From assembly GCF_010093535.1 (NCBI RefSeq), contig NW_022985209.1, forward strand, positions 186,001-250,000: a stretch of DNA of 64,000 bases, in the 5' to 3' direction. Origin of the DNA: Lindgomyces ingoldianus. Its lineage: Eukaryota; Ascomycota; Dothideomycetes; Pleosporales; Lindgomycetaceae. Made by a program: the position numbers and the translations under genes. This document shows positions 1 through 11,508 of the stretch, one piece after another; the stretch's first letter is position 1; each line of letters opens with the position of its first letter. The notes under the pieces were generated by a model. That model was given only the letters and a program-made list of their open reading frames with translations. It made no database searches and was not told the origin of the DNA.

Positions 1-79
1 ATGTAATAGTGTGTAAAAATAGCAACCTAAACTAAATTAGACGCTTCTTAGAGTTAGACATAGTTAAACAAATAATTAA

Positions 80-421
80 TGTAATATTATTAATAAGGCT
101 ATTACTAGCAAAAGTAAGTTTTCTAATATAATGTAACAGCACAGGTAAGACAATAGGTCTAAATGCAGTATAAATCTACTTAGAGGCATATAGAAGTGCG
201 TGGGGACTTAGAGACCTGGGAATACTAATAACACCTATAGGCCTTGTACGTAGGATATTAGAAAACTACTAAGCTAGCTACAGGGGCAAGGTGCAACTAA
301 ATACATGAGGGAATAGGGGTAACTGCAGGGGACTAGGTCGAGTCATGGTCGGGGCCGATACGGGGACCCTTCGGATAGGATCCGAGCGACCCGAGATGGA
401 ACGATTCGTAGAATCGTTACA
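80..421 (+). repeat. LTR-like repeat, copy 1
   Basis: This segment starts with TG and ends CGTTACA. It is repeated at 7801-8137 with about the same spacing of landmarks, including a shared GC-rich tail ending in ACCCGAGATGGAACGATTC. No matching 5-bp duplication is visible around either copy. They may be the two LTRs of one eroded element or two independent solo LTRs. Confidence 0.55.
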
Positions 422-499
422 CACAGAAGGTTCTGCATACTCTATTTAGTATTGCGTTAGTACACTGCAGCTGCACAGTTATTAATATTAATTGTTGTT

Positions 500-2580
500 C
501 TTTTAAATTATAGCTAGTCTTCTTCTTTTTCTAGGGTAAGCAGCCTAAAGATAATTAAGTAGCTAATAAAGGTAATAAAGCTAAAACCTATACTCTTTAA
601 AAAGGCAAGAGCATACTGCAGAAGTACATTAAACACCTAGTAGCCTTTTCTAATATCTGCTATTTAGATTACCTACTTTATTTTAATTATAACAAGCGCC
701 TAAAGTGTAGGCCTTAAGTAAAACTATAAATTCTTAACTTTATTCTTTAGTATAAACTATCTATTAACATTAAAAACTTCTCTTGTGTTAAATTAACATT
801 GCACTATTTATTTTAGACAACTTTAGAGTTATACTGTGTTAATAGGCAGGTATTTGCCACTTTTACTAAGGCTTATGTAAGATGCTAAACATTATGCTAT
901 TATACACTATTAGATTCTTATAGTGACCTAAAAGTGCAGAAAGAAGAGAAGGATCCTAAGTAAGAGAATGTAGTACCTAAAAAGAGTCTCTTTTTTAATA
1001 AGCTTGCTTATTTCTAACCTAGAGATGCAGGTATCCCTGTTAATAACAAGTCCTTAGAAGATTAGCTAATTAACTATGCTAAGAATTAAAAGCATAAGGC
1101 TTACTTTAACACATTTTATTTAGATCTTATGTTATATTAGTAAGATATTAAGCAGAACTATTTAGTTAAGAATGCACTTGTAGTGTCTATTACTACGTCT
1201 AATAACTTATAAGCTAAGCAGTAGTTGCTATATAACTTAATTATTAATTATTACACTGCTTTCCTTACTAAATAGTCTCTATAACAATTGCTTATTAATC
1301 TTAACAGTGTTAGAGGGACTAGAAAGATGTATGTAATTAAGATAATATTATCTAAGCTAGAAATGTTAGTAGCTAAGCATAATGTTGCTTTACCTATCTT
1401 ATAATGCGCACCTACTAGTGTTGCTGCTTATCTTATATCTAGGACAACCCTAAATTCTGTTTTCTGTATTCTAATTACTGTTAAACTAGGACCTTTGCTA
1501 CTACTTGTTAATGCTAGCTTGTAAGCTTTATAAGCCTAACTATGTTCTATAAAGTATATTATTATTAATAAAAAGTTAATAGTTAGACTTAAAATGTTGT
1601 CCTAGATTTATAGAAGATGTCTGTAGGCGTTTTTTTAAAGTACAGCTCTGTTTAGCAGTATTAATATTATCTTATTAGGAGACTTTAGCCAGCTTCTTTT
1701 AGTAGGCAGGCGCCTACTATTTAATAGCTCTAGTAATAGTTCTGTTCTTAACTGCTATAGTTAACTACTATATTAGTAATTTATAAAGACAGTTGTTCTT
1801 AATGTAGTTATAAGACAGTAAAGAGATAGCTAGTTATAATTTTGTAAAGCCCTTAGCTGTCTTTACAAAGGGACAAGCACATAAAATAACTAGAACTTGT
1901 TTATAAGCTGTTGCAGTGCTTTTTTTACTAAAAGTAAGCGCTTTTCCTTCTCTACCTCTATTTGTTTGTGTAAGAAAAGGGCAGAGGTATTTACAATTAA
2001 TTATTAAAGTATAAGGGATTTATGTGCACCTGTAATTATAGCTTACGCTTAGCATAATTATAGTAAGCTAGCTAAGGTGTCTGCTGCAGATAGTGGCAAT
2101 CTTTATAGTTCACTTCCTCTATGCATTAGTAGGCGTGTTATGCTATTGCATAACATCTAGACTAAGGCAGGTCTTGTAAATAGATCTACTAGAGAAGTTA
2201 ACAACATTATATAGTTGTTAAGTGTAACTAATTATTACAAAAAGGCGCTAAAGGCAGTCCTTATAGCCTTTCCTAATTATATAGGTCTAGGTTTGTATGT
2301 GCAAGCTAATAGTTAGGTAGTTGTTCTAATTTTTCTTATTTACTAAGAGTTTTATTAGAACTAGGTAGTAGTCTTATAAACACAGTTTCCTCTTTATTTA
2401 GCCTAGGCTATTACTATTTACAAGTCTTAGGGACTTAGTTTAGACAGAGTAGTTCTTTATATAAGTAGAAGCTGTAATTATACACTAGGGCTTATGTATG
2501 TAGTAGTGTTGCAGGTTAAATCTTTTAAAGGGCTTATGTTTAACAAACTTTTCTTTTTTAGTTGCTTAAAAAATTCTTAC
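500..2580 (+). pseudogene. PIF1-like helicase remnant (Helitron-type), RIP-degraded
   Basis: Stops interrupt every frame, but successive helicase motifs are readable on the + strand in the right order. A Walker A relic reads GTRKMYVIK near 1315-1341. It is followed by a PTSVAAYLI block near 1420-1440, a Walker B-type YIIINKKL near 1550-1575, LLGDFSQLLLVG near 1673-1710, RVMLLHNI near 2140-2160, and the C-terminal QAITIYKSQGLSLDRV near 2400-2450. In PIF1 helicases these are GTGKT, PTGxAA, the DE box, GDFxQLPP and the TxHKSQG motif. Fungal genomes carry such helicases mostly inside Helitrons, so a Helitron origin is inferred. No Rep domain or Helitron ends were identified. Confidence 0.7.
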
Positions 2581-2599
2581 TTTACTATAATTAGCAAGC

Positions 2600-5500
2600 A
2601 AAATGCTAATATAAGTTAGAGGTTGCAGTAATTAGTTAAGAGTATAAACTATTTATTTAAGTAGCTATAAGTTATCTAATATGTCTAGGCTACTTTCTCT
2701 TCTACTTCTAGTGCTTGTCTAGCTTAAGCATGTTAATAAACTAGGTTAAATCTACTAGCACTATGTTATCCCTAGCTTAAATAGTATCTAGCAGGTACTT
2801 TACGTCCTCTATATTAAACTAATTTGTCTAGAATGCAGCTTAATGTCTGTGTAATATTATTAGCTAGTGTTTAATACTTTACTTAATACTAAACTTACTT
2901 AGGATTATTAAGGAACTTATAATTAAATAGTTTTAAAAGACTAATACTCTTGTCTAAGGTTGCTAGTTAAATATTAGAAGCTAAAAAGTAACTGCCTAGC
3001 TGTGCAGCATACAATACTGTTATAATTGCCTATTTAGCCCTTAAGAATAGTATCTTAAAAAGTAGAATTAGTAGCTAGAAGAGACTGTTAATAGCAACAA
3101 CTTTGCAAAAAGCTTAATTAGTAAAGTTAAATGCTAATTTAACTATAGTAGACTATATCTTACTATTAGCCTACTTAAGAAATATTATAGCTGTTAATAG
3201 AAAACTTACTTAACATTAACAGTCTTAAATATTGTTGCTAATAGGTAGTAGGTACCTAGAAAAGCCTGCACATATCTAGTCTATATAGCGCTGTAAAGTA
3301 TTAGACAGGTATTAGACAGGTATTAGATAAGTATTAGACAGGTATTAGACTAGTATTAGACTAGTATTAGATGTATTAGGTGGCATATGCTTACCTAGAA
3401 TATAGTATTGTTTATATGCCAGACATAGGCGCAGAAGTTGTGCATCTTTAGAAATTTAATCTTCTTATTAGTACTAGTAACTGCATCTACTAATATTAAT
3501 TTAATATATCTTTATTAGCGCAGCTTATTAGCTTTCTCTATGTCTATTATTAGTACTGCAAAGAGTGGACTGCTATTGTTTAAAGTGTTATTATATTAGG
3601 GATTAACAGCGTTTGTAGGCTCTAGACTGTTAATATCTATAGGCTCTATGTCTAGGTAGCAGTGTTAGGGAGGCATATATGCGTCTAGAAGTTTAAAGAG
3701 TGTAGTTTACTTAATAAAGAATGCATGTTAATTACTAAATTTACTAGGGTCTGTACTACGCTTAATAGCCTTTTAGCTGTAATGTTTGCTCTTACTAAAT
3801 TTATAACAGATTAGCTACTATCTATTACCTATTTAATACTATATGCACTTACTATATTGCTGTTGCAATATTTTTAAATTGCATATATAGGTGTGCTTCT
3901 AGTTTAGACTTTTTATTATTATTATGTTTAGCATCTAATAGATGCTGTACTGCTAGGCAGAATTTGTTAGTCTAGAATTTAGAGTAGGCTGTATTAGTCG
4001 CAATATAGTCTAAATTATGCTAGGCGCCCTCTCTAGTTAGCAGGGTCTGCTGCTTTAGATTTTACACTGTGCTTAGGTTAGTAGAGTATTCTAATAGGCT
4101 TTTCTTGCGCTTTGCTATAGTGCATGTAGTAGTAATAAATAAGTAATAGATAATTTATGTAAAGATTTATATAATATTGCGCTATACTAAAAATTAACTA
4201 GTAGCGTTGTAGAAGTAAGAAGGTATGTGTAAGTCTAAGTAATTAAAGTCCTTAAACATATGCGCAGGCTATTGCGTTATTTAGGCAGCAGCCTACCACG
4301 TGGTGTAGTGTGTTGCTACAGTAAATAGCAGTAAGCTAGTTAAATTTTTTTTATTTATTAGAAATTTTACTTTTGCTTACTTTTACTAACTATAGTTTTA
4401 TGTGTCTAATACAACATCTAATACTGCGTTTAATACTGCTAAATATAATAGTTTATTATAAACTTAGAGTTTTTAATGTAATTTATAAGAGCTAGTTATG
4501 TAACAGTACGCGTTCTTAGTTACTAGTATAATATTAGTGACGCAGTTAGGGTCCTAGTAAAGTTACTAGGTAAGTAGTAAAAGTAAAAGTTAGCTTTAAC
4601 TAGGTTACTACCTAACTTTTTAAACCTTTACACCTACACTTTTACTGCTACTTACCCTAAAACTAACCTACTGCTAAGTAGTAGCTTTTTTACACTATTT
4701 TTGCTAACTTTTACTCTATGTATGTACTTATTTACTTATAATGCTGTTTTACGCTAATATTAGTTTAGACTTATGTCTAGTTTATTACTTGCTTTATAGC
4801 ATTTACTTAGTTAAAATGTCTTGCTCTTATCTTTCTCTAGTAAATAGTGCTAAAAAGAGTATAGCAATAGTAATAGACATAGTAATAGACACTGCTAATG
4901 CATTTTAGCTCTTTCTAAAAAAACTCTACGCAAAGCTCTTTATAAGGCGCCTTAAAAAGCTCCCTGCTTTGCTCCTAGGCTAGATAAAGGATAAAAGAGT
5001 TAGAAAACTCTCTACTAAAAGTATAGTAATCTGCTGCCCTTACAGCAAATTACTTACAGGAAGGGAGGCGCCTGTGTTCTATTATAAAAGGGGACTAGTA
5101 AGGGTTAGAAGCTTTAGAAGGATAAGTGTATATTAAATCTTATTCTTATGTACCTTATTCTATACTAATTATAGGTAGTGGCAACGCTTTAACAAATTAA
5201 GTATTACTAGTTAGCTAAGCAGAATACTTGCTTTTTTTTTACTATTAATCTCTTTTATTGTCTAGTTTACAAAATTACCTAGAATGTTAGTTATAATAAC
5301 TCTATTACTTTCTAGTAGAGCGCTTAAGCACTCTGTGCATTATAGATAACTGCTAAGTCCTTTATTATAACTCTAATAAAGTGTAGGTGTTAATAGGTTA
5401 GTATTAGACAAGGTATTAGACTAATAGGGTTATAAGTACACAACAGGCTGCTATCTATAGCAAATGTATTACTATCTAGGCTTAAGATGTTAAATTTATT

Positions 5501-6290
5501 CTCTGTATTACTTAAGACTTTAGACAGTACTATAATTTTATAAATAATTATTTAGATAGGAAGAAGTAGGGTCTCTTCTAGTCTATAGTGTTTATTAGTA
5601 GTATAGGCATCTACTTAGTTAGGCTAGTGCTTGGAATAATTCACTTTTTAAGGGTTTTTAGGCTGCAGATAGCTCTAGTCTGTCTGCTACACTTACAGCC
5701 TTCTTACTAAGGCCACTTACAATACAAAATAATTTCCTGCAAAGGGTTTTTAAGCGTGAAATAACAGCGTTCTTAAAGCAAGCTCTGCTTTTACAGATTA
5801 TTTATAAACTGTTGTAGTATTTTATCTTTATAAATAAGGTGTTAAGCTTATTATAAAAGTGTATATTACTACTACTATAAAAGCTTCTAGGCTAGTAAGC
5901 ATTACTATAAGAGTTGTATAATACAGGAGGTTGCATAAGCTAGCAGACTTAGCAAGAACTGTAAGGCATTACTTTGCTAAAATACACAAAAACATATATA
6001 ATAGCAACTAGGTAGTAATGCTATACATGCAACTAGACTTAATTAGGCAAGGCCTATTATCTAATGTTCTCTAAATCTCTGTGCAGTAGAGCTGCAGCTA
6101 AAAGCAACTATAATCTAGTAGAGCCTGTAGGCTATCTAGTAACAGCCTGTACGCTATCTAGTACTAGTGCAACTAAGTTAACTTAAATAGAAGATCTCCC
6201 TAAGAAGAAACCTTTATGTTCTACTCTTTCTTCTTACCTGCCTCTGCTAAGGTAGGTAGTAGCTCATAGGATATAGGGCTAATAGTAGGG
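2600..6290. other. AT-rich RIP-like stretch with no recognisable gene
   Basis: No protein family could be read in either strand. The sequence is dense in TA dinucleotides and TAG/TAA stops, like the recognised transposon relics around it. It contains the short tandem array at 3299-3376. Near 5750-5820 a piece resembles the outer part of the inverted arms at 29.5 and 48.9 kb. It is most likely eroded transposon DNA. Confidence 0.5.
3299..3376. repeat. Short tandem array, unit about 11 bp
   Basis: The unit GTATTAGACAG and close variants follow one another about seven times. A related shorter run lies near 5400-5440. Confidence 0.8.
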
Positions 6291-6294
6291 ATAG

Positions 6295-6496
6295 TGTTTG
6301 CAGTAGTCGCACGATAGTCGGGTGCGTCGTCACCATGATCGGATGCTTCGTCATCATAGTCGTATGCATCTCACCATAAGTCTGTTGCCAAGACTCACCC
6401 ACTCATTTCGCATATATATAGACTCCTACAAAGGACTTCTCTAGCAATAGATTCAATGCAGTTCCTTATGCCTCTGGTGCCTCACATAGCTTCACA
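6295..6496 (+). mobile_element. Solo LTR (family of 22028-22256) with GATAG target duplication
   Basis: The 202-bp segment begins TGTTTGCA and ends AGCTTCACA. It is flanked on both sides by GATAG (6290-6294 and 6497-6501). The copy at 22028-22256 shares the body and the ends and has its own CTTAG duplication. Two different perfect 5-bp duplications show that each is an independent solo LTR rather than a pair bounding one element. A TATA-like ATATATATAG lies in the middle. It is barely affected by RIP compared with its surroundings. Confidence 0.9.
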
Positions 6497-6584
6497 GATA
6501 GTCTACCTATCCCCCTCCTTCTTAGAGCGCGTCCTGAGCCCTTAGAAAGAGGTAGCAAAGGTTAGTTTAAAGAAATTTAGTTGC

Positions 6585-6850
6585 TAAACCTTACATAGTG
6601 TACTAGCAAACTAGATGTAGCCTAAAGCCATCTAGAAGGCCTAAAGGCAATCTAGATACAGCCTAAAGACTATCTAGTAGTAATGCAACTTCGCAAAGCT
6701 AGCAGGCAATTGCAGGCCTATAAGCCATCTGGGTACGCCCCGGAGGCAAACCAGGTGTAGCCTAAAGCCATCCGGGAGGCCCATAGGCGATCCAGATACG
6801 GCCCAGAGGCAAACCAGGTACTGCCCAAAGCCACCCAGAGCTTAAGGGCA
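6585..6850. repeat. Imperfect tandem repeat around GCCTAAAGCCATC
   Basis: Modules built on AGCCTAAAGCCATC, CAGATAC and GGCAAACCAGGT recur several times. The left half is AT-shifted and the right half is GC-rich, as if only part had been mutated by RIP. Confidence 0.5.
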
Positions 6851-6859
6851 GTTGCATTA

Positions 6860-7387
6860 CAAAGCTGTCTATGTTGCACTTCTCCCTAAAACAGAAGGTG
6901 CTTTACGCTGAAATAGGAGGTGTTTCGCGCTAAAACACAAGGTTCTTAGCGCTAGTGCAGCTGACAACAATCTTGCATTCAACCACGACCACTGTATCCG
7001 CCTATTAGTTGATAGGATTGCTCGAGAGCTTAAGCGCTCAATCAGTGTTCGTACGCAAAGTAGCCGGTGAGGGCTCGGATCAATGACGGGGCATAGGCAG
7101 CTCAGTGGATGGGCGGCTCGCAAGCTGACGATCAAGGATGAGGGGTACCTGCATCTCCTGTCAGTTGCGATGCCTAAGCTGCGCTGCGCGGACTGCTCAT
7201 CCTAAGGGGATATGTGAAGGTTTATAATGTGAGAGGTATTAAGCAGGAAACACAGGTCACAAAGAGGGAATGCAGGATAGGGGGGTAACGAGAGAGAGTA
7301 AACCTTAGGGTTGGAGGCAGAGGTACGGAGGCCGAGGAGCCTATATACCCCGTGCCAAGCCCTTGGGGGTACTCAGAGGTCGGATAG
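6860..7387. other. GC-normal spacer without a supported gene
   Basis: This is non-RIP sequence between repeats. Its two short open frames (88 and 81 codons, minus strand) show no recognisable motif and no supporting gene context. A possible terminal motif TGTGAAGG occurs at 7213, but no matching repeat end or target duplication was found. Confidence 0.4.
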
Positions 7388-7800
7388 CTGTAACATAACC
7401 GTGACATTAACCTTCTAGCTAGCACAGCAGAAGGATATATATAGACAGATAGCTGTATGCGACACACCCCCTAGCTTAAACAGTGGAACAAGAGAGGTAA
7501 AACAACCTTAACACACTCTCTTCTAGCCTAAGCAATAGAACTTAGAGACAGATCTAAATACAAAGTAGCCTCTGTAATAGGTGCACTGCCTAAATGCTTT
7601 TTGCTAAGCGTAGGAATTAAACACACAGTGCTTAGAGATAATGCAATTCTATTAGTAGCGCAGGGGTGCAAAAATTTTCATGCGCTAACTATCTACACTA
7701 CACTGTAAACTAGGCTTATAACTATTGCGTTTTGCTAAAAGGTTAACCTCCTAGCTAGCACAGCAGAAGGATATATATAGACAGATAGCTGTATGCAACA
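7388..7800 (+). mobile_element. Miniature LTR element (TRIM-like), 5' end damaged
   Basis: This is the same element as the complete copy at 38663-39081. The right 78-bp terminal repeat (7723-7800) is whole. The left one is recognisable only from about 7407 to 7464, where it ends GCGACA. The interior matches the other copy throughout but is more AT-shifted. The right end abuts the truncated LTR-like repeat starting at 7801. No target duplication survives. Confidence 0.75.
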
Positions 7801-8137
7801 ATTATTAATAAACCTATTACTAGTAAAAGTAAGTTTTTTAATATAATGTAACAGTACAGGCAAGATAATAGGTCTAAATGCGGTAGGAATCTACTTAGAG
7901 GCATATAGAAGTGCGTGGGGACTTAATAACCTAGGAATTCTATTAACACCTATAGGCCTTATACAAAAGGATATTAGAAAACTACTAAGCTAGCTAAGAG
8001 AAGAGGTGCAACTAAATACTTAGGAAAATAGGAGTAACTGCAGGGGACAGGGTTAAGTTAGAGTCAGGGCTAATACAAGGACCCTTCGGATAGGTTCCGA
8101 GCGACCCGAGATGGAACGATTCATGAGAATCATTACA
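7801..8137 (+). repeat. LTR-like repeat, copy 2 (5' truncated)
   Basis: This is the second copy of the 80-421 repeat. It starts at ATTATTAATAA, missing the first bases where the miniature LTR element abuts it, and ends CATTACA. Confidence 0.55.
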
Positions 8138-8341
8138 ACAAAGACTTCACTACTAGCTAGAGACAAGCTAGAATAAAGGAGAAACAGAAAAATAAAGAGA
8201 AAAATAAAGAAAGAGAGATAAAAAAGCTAGTAAAGATAATAAGCTTAACTATTATACTATTTACCTTAAATATAAGTCTACTATATCTAGTTATGCGTTT
8301 TATAGCACTAGTACTAATTATATAAGATAGTTTATTAAGTA

Positions 8342-9473
8342 ACGTACCTAACGGGTTGGCCGGCCACACGGGTTGGCCGGCCACTTTTGCCAAGCCCCCA
8401 CTAAACTCTACCTATCTACATAATGCCTTAACAACAACACTAGATTAAATCTTCTAAAGAATGTTAGATACAGCTTACTCTTTAGGCTTTTAAATAAGAC
8501 TTAAAACTTTCCTTATAACACGCTGCAGCTATCTATAATGTCTCTCACACAACACTAAGCAATTAACGCGCTAGACAGCCTTTACAAGTAAAATGCTAGC
8601 CTAAATTAAAGAATCTAACTAAGCTTAAAAAGAAGGTAGTTGTTAAGTACATACTTAAGCTTATTACACACAGATTTCCCTCTAAGCTTATAGCTATAGC
8701 TAATATAGCTAATTCCTTGCTTATAGAGCGTAATCTCGGCTAGGTTAGCTTAAACTAGACTAGTATATAGGTTAAGCACTGCCCTAAGTTTATAATAAAG
8801 TTTAATTATAAGTATAATTATAAAAGAGTGCTCTATAAAAATCTAAAGGTTATCTAGGGCTAGTTTTGCCTAGTAGCTAACATAAAAGCTAAGTACAGTA
8901 TCTAGAATAAAGATAGGTATAACTTTAACAAGTTAAGCTTTATAATAAGCTAGATATTAACTAGAGCAGTTATTACAGCTTTAAAGAAATAAAGACAGCT
9001 AAAGGTAATATAGTAAGGTAATAAAAAGTAAATAATAGTTATCTAGGGCATTAACATAATAAAGTAAGCTATAAGATTATAAAGCTTTAAGTAGTAAATA
9101 AAGCTGCCACGCAACATAAATTACATAAAAGAAAGTAAATTTAGGCAAAAAAGACCTTAATAGTTAAGAATAGAGCTTGTCTAACTACTCTAAAGGAGTT
9201 TAGAGCGCGTAGTGATAGGAAGAAGCTAAAGACGCAGGTGCGTGCTAAAAAAGGTAAGCTAAGTTAAAGGCAATGCAGGCAGTGCAATTAGACTAGGCAT
9301 AACTTGTGTATATGTAAGCAAGTAGTAAAAGTAGACTCTAAATAATATCTTGTGTTGTATTACTTTATACAGGGCTAAAGTGGGCTGTTTTGCGAGAGAA
9401 TGGGGTGGTTTTAGTGGGGGCTTGGCAAAAGTGGCCGGCTAACCTGTGTGGCCGGCCAACCCGTTAGGTACGT
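8342..9473 (+). mobile_element. Internally deleted pogo/Fot-type transposon with long terminal inverted repeats
   Basis: TIRs of roughly 60 bp begin ACGTACCTAACGGGTTGG and are mirrored at the right end. TA flanks both ends (8340-8341 and 9474-9475), as in the Tc1/mariner-pogo group. Inside, the + strand encodes the N-terminal and middle part of a fungal pogo-type transposase with stops, for example YNFNKLSFIIS near 8920-8950, matching the family's NFDETGFMMG. It then jumps to the basic C-terminal tail (KKLKTQVRAKKGKLS near 9220-9265), skipping most of the DDE domain. A hypothetical 78-codon ORF on the minus strand over the left TIR is an artefact. Confidence 0.85.
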
Positions 9474-9659
9474 TATAGGCTATATAATATCCTTAAGCTA
9501 CTCTATAGAAAAAGGCTATAGTAATATAGCTTATAAGTTTATTTTCTTTACCTAGGAATATACTAGTAAAAGAATAATTAATTCATGCTTCTAAAGCCAT
9601 GGCGTAGAGTTAAGATACAGGCCTTTACTATAGCCTACGTTTTTAGTACTTTAAGAGTT

Positions 9660-10031
9660 TGTAACGAGCGTCAAAGCAAGTAGGATATTGAACCCTCCTA
9701 GTTTGTCACTCGTTACATCCCCAGCTTCCGAAACCGCCCCGACCCGCCCCCGACCTCATAACCCTACTCCACATGACCCCTAGCTCCAAGTCTAATTCAA
9801 GGACGTTGATCCCTGTTCCTCTAATACCGCTCCGACCCTGGCCATCAAAAGAGTATATAGCTCGCTAGTCCTAGGTAGATAGTTCTGTAGTTTTTGATTT
9901 CCTTTCGTATTAGACCTATAGGTGTCCGGAGACAATATTATCCTCGGTTCTTGAGTCCATCACGCACTCCCATATGCCTTTAAGTAGCCTACCCTAGTCG
10001 GATAGTCTTCGGTCTTGCCTGCGTCGTTACA
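9660..10031 (+). repeat. Possible LTR-like segment, weak
   Basis: The segment begins TGTAACGAGCG and ends GCGTCGTTACA, which are roughly complementary ends. It has GC-normal composition and a TATA-like region near 9850. The flanking 5-mers do not match. A short inverted copy of TCGTATTAGA occurs just outside the right end. The call rests only on the terminal symmetry. Confidence 0.35.
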
Positions 10032-10420
10032 AAGTAAATCTAATACGAAGGAGAGAATACATCCCCAGACGTACCCAATAGTCCTAGGGCTCAAATAGAA
10101 TGTTCGGAAGAAGCGGAGGCAGGCAATGCGTATGCGGAAGCTCACTAGTCTACACAAGCATATAGGTCACTTGCTTGAGGAGAAGGTAAGTAGATAAACT
10201 AAATGAATATTTAGATGAGCCTGCACAACTCCTAAGTCAATAGCAAATTACTCTTGAACGTTACAGCCCGTATTAAGCAAATTGTATATAACTTAATGCG
10301 TATATACGAAAGAGATTATGCTCAGATCTTCGAGAGAAATGTTTCCTGCTGAGCTTCAATCTCCTGTGTTAATATCATGGTGTAACACGTATTGGGTACG
10401 CGAGTGAACTTGCGACTCTT

Positions 10421-10720
10421 CAGGACGCCTCTCCGGGCCGACAAATCTCATTGGGACCCCTATCCAGGAAGAGAATTCCTGGGACGCCTCTCCGGGGCGA
10501 CATATCTGACTGGGACCCCTGTCCGAGGCGACAGATCTGATTGGGACCCCTGTCCGGGAAGAGAATTCCTGGGACGCCTCTCCGGGGCGACATATCTGAC
10601 TGGGACCCCTGTCCGAGGCGACAGATCTGATTGGGACCCCTGTCCGGGAAGAGAATTCCTGGGACGCCTCTCCGGGGCGACATATCTGACTGGGACCCCT
10701 GTCCGAGAAGAGAAATCCGG
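10421..10720. repeat. GC-rich minisatellite, 30-bp units in a 90-bp higher-order repeat
   Basis: Blocks built on TGGGACCCCTGTCCG, ATCTGA and GAAGAGAATTCC alternate in groups of three. They give a 90-bp period that is nearly identical from about 10460 to 10715. Because both periods are multiples of three, long open frames appear on both strands (146, 111 and 87 codons). These are a consequence of the repeat and not evidence of a gene. An ATTG microsatellite follows. Confidence 0.9.
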
Positions 10721-10721
10721 G

Positions 10722-10743
10722 GATTGATTGATTGATTGATTGG
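10722..10743. repeat. (ATTG)n microsatellite
   Basis: Five uninterrupted ATTG units directly follow the minisatellite. Confidence 0.9.
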
Positions 10744-11508
10744 TTCATAGGCTGTCCCAGCCGCTCTAGCGAGTTGAAACTATGAACTGGGAACAAGTGT
10801 GATCATTTCCTCACGAGCAGGAATTGGCTTCCTTGTGGGGAAAAGCTTCCGGGGGGAAAACGACTCACTTTTCGTCGCCTAGATGCTTATATAAGCAGCG
10901 TTCGCGATTTATAATAGCACGAATGCGGGGCCTGCAGCGGGGTGGTGGCTATGCAACGGTTGTGGCGTGGCGTCGTGTGGCGTATGCCGCCTCCGCATCA
11001 TATTCTTCAGTAGATCAGATAGGTCATCCGCGTCTGTTGTGTCTTTCTTGGAATGAAATATCTTGCATAATTCTAATGGGGGGATCGTGGATGGATATCA
11101 GTGCGGGAACTGTACTGGTCAGTAAGGGCACGGGCTGGATTATGCCGGAACACCAGAAAAGAACCAAAGGGTCTCAGCCAACAACTGTTAATCTGCAGGT
11201 GCTGTACGACTGAGCCGACACTTCTAAAAGCCTCCGCAGCTAGATTTCGCTAATTGAGTGACACTCTGGATTATATTGACGGAATCTGACTTGCGTCTGC
11301 GTCTGTGCTACGTCTTGGTGAGCGCTGAAATTCCCCGACCTCTCCGGTGGCCGCTCGTTAGTATATACGTGCTAGGGTAAGGAACTCGACGAAGTTAATT
11401 TGAATTTGCCAAGTACCCCAAAAAACTGTCGAGATCAAGACTTGAGAAGTCAGTGAGCTGCTAGAAACATAACAAGAACGGCGAAATTTATTCATACGGA
11501 GCAGCGCA
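10744..11508. other. Upstream region of the lipocalin-like gene, no supported gene
   Basis: GC content returns to genic level here. A 129-codon open frame at 10824-11213 (+) has no recognisable motif. The stretch most likely holds the promoter and 5' leader of the gene starting at 11509. Confidence 0.45.

Noticed and set aside
80..8137. A complete 8-kb LTR retrotransposon between the repeats at 80 and 7801
   Set aside because: No matching target duplication, the second copy is truncated by another element, and the interval contains a helicase relic and an unrelated solo LTR.
10356..10796. Repeat proteins of 146, 111 and 87 residues
   Set aside because: Open frames on both strands arise from the 30/90-bp minisatellite; no start context, introns or homology.
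10824..11213. 129-codon + strand ORF
   Set aside because: No motif, unusual composition, and it lies where the promoter of the next gene is expected.
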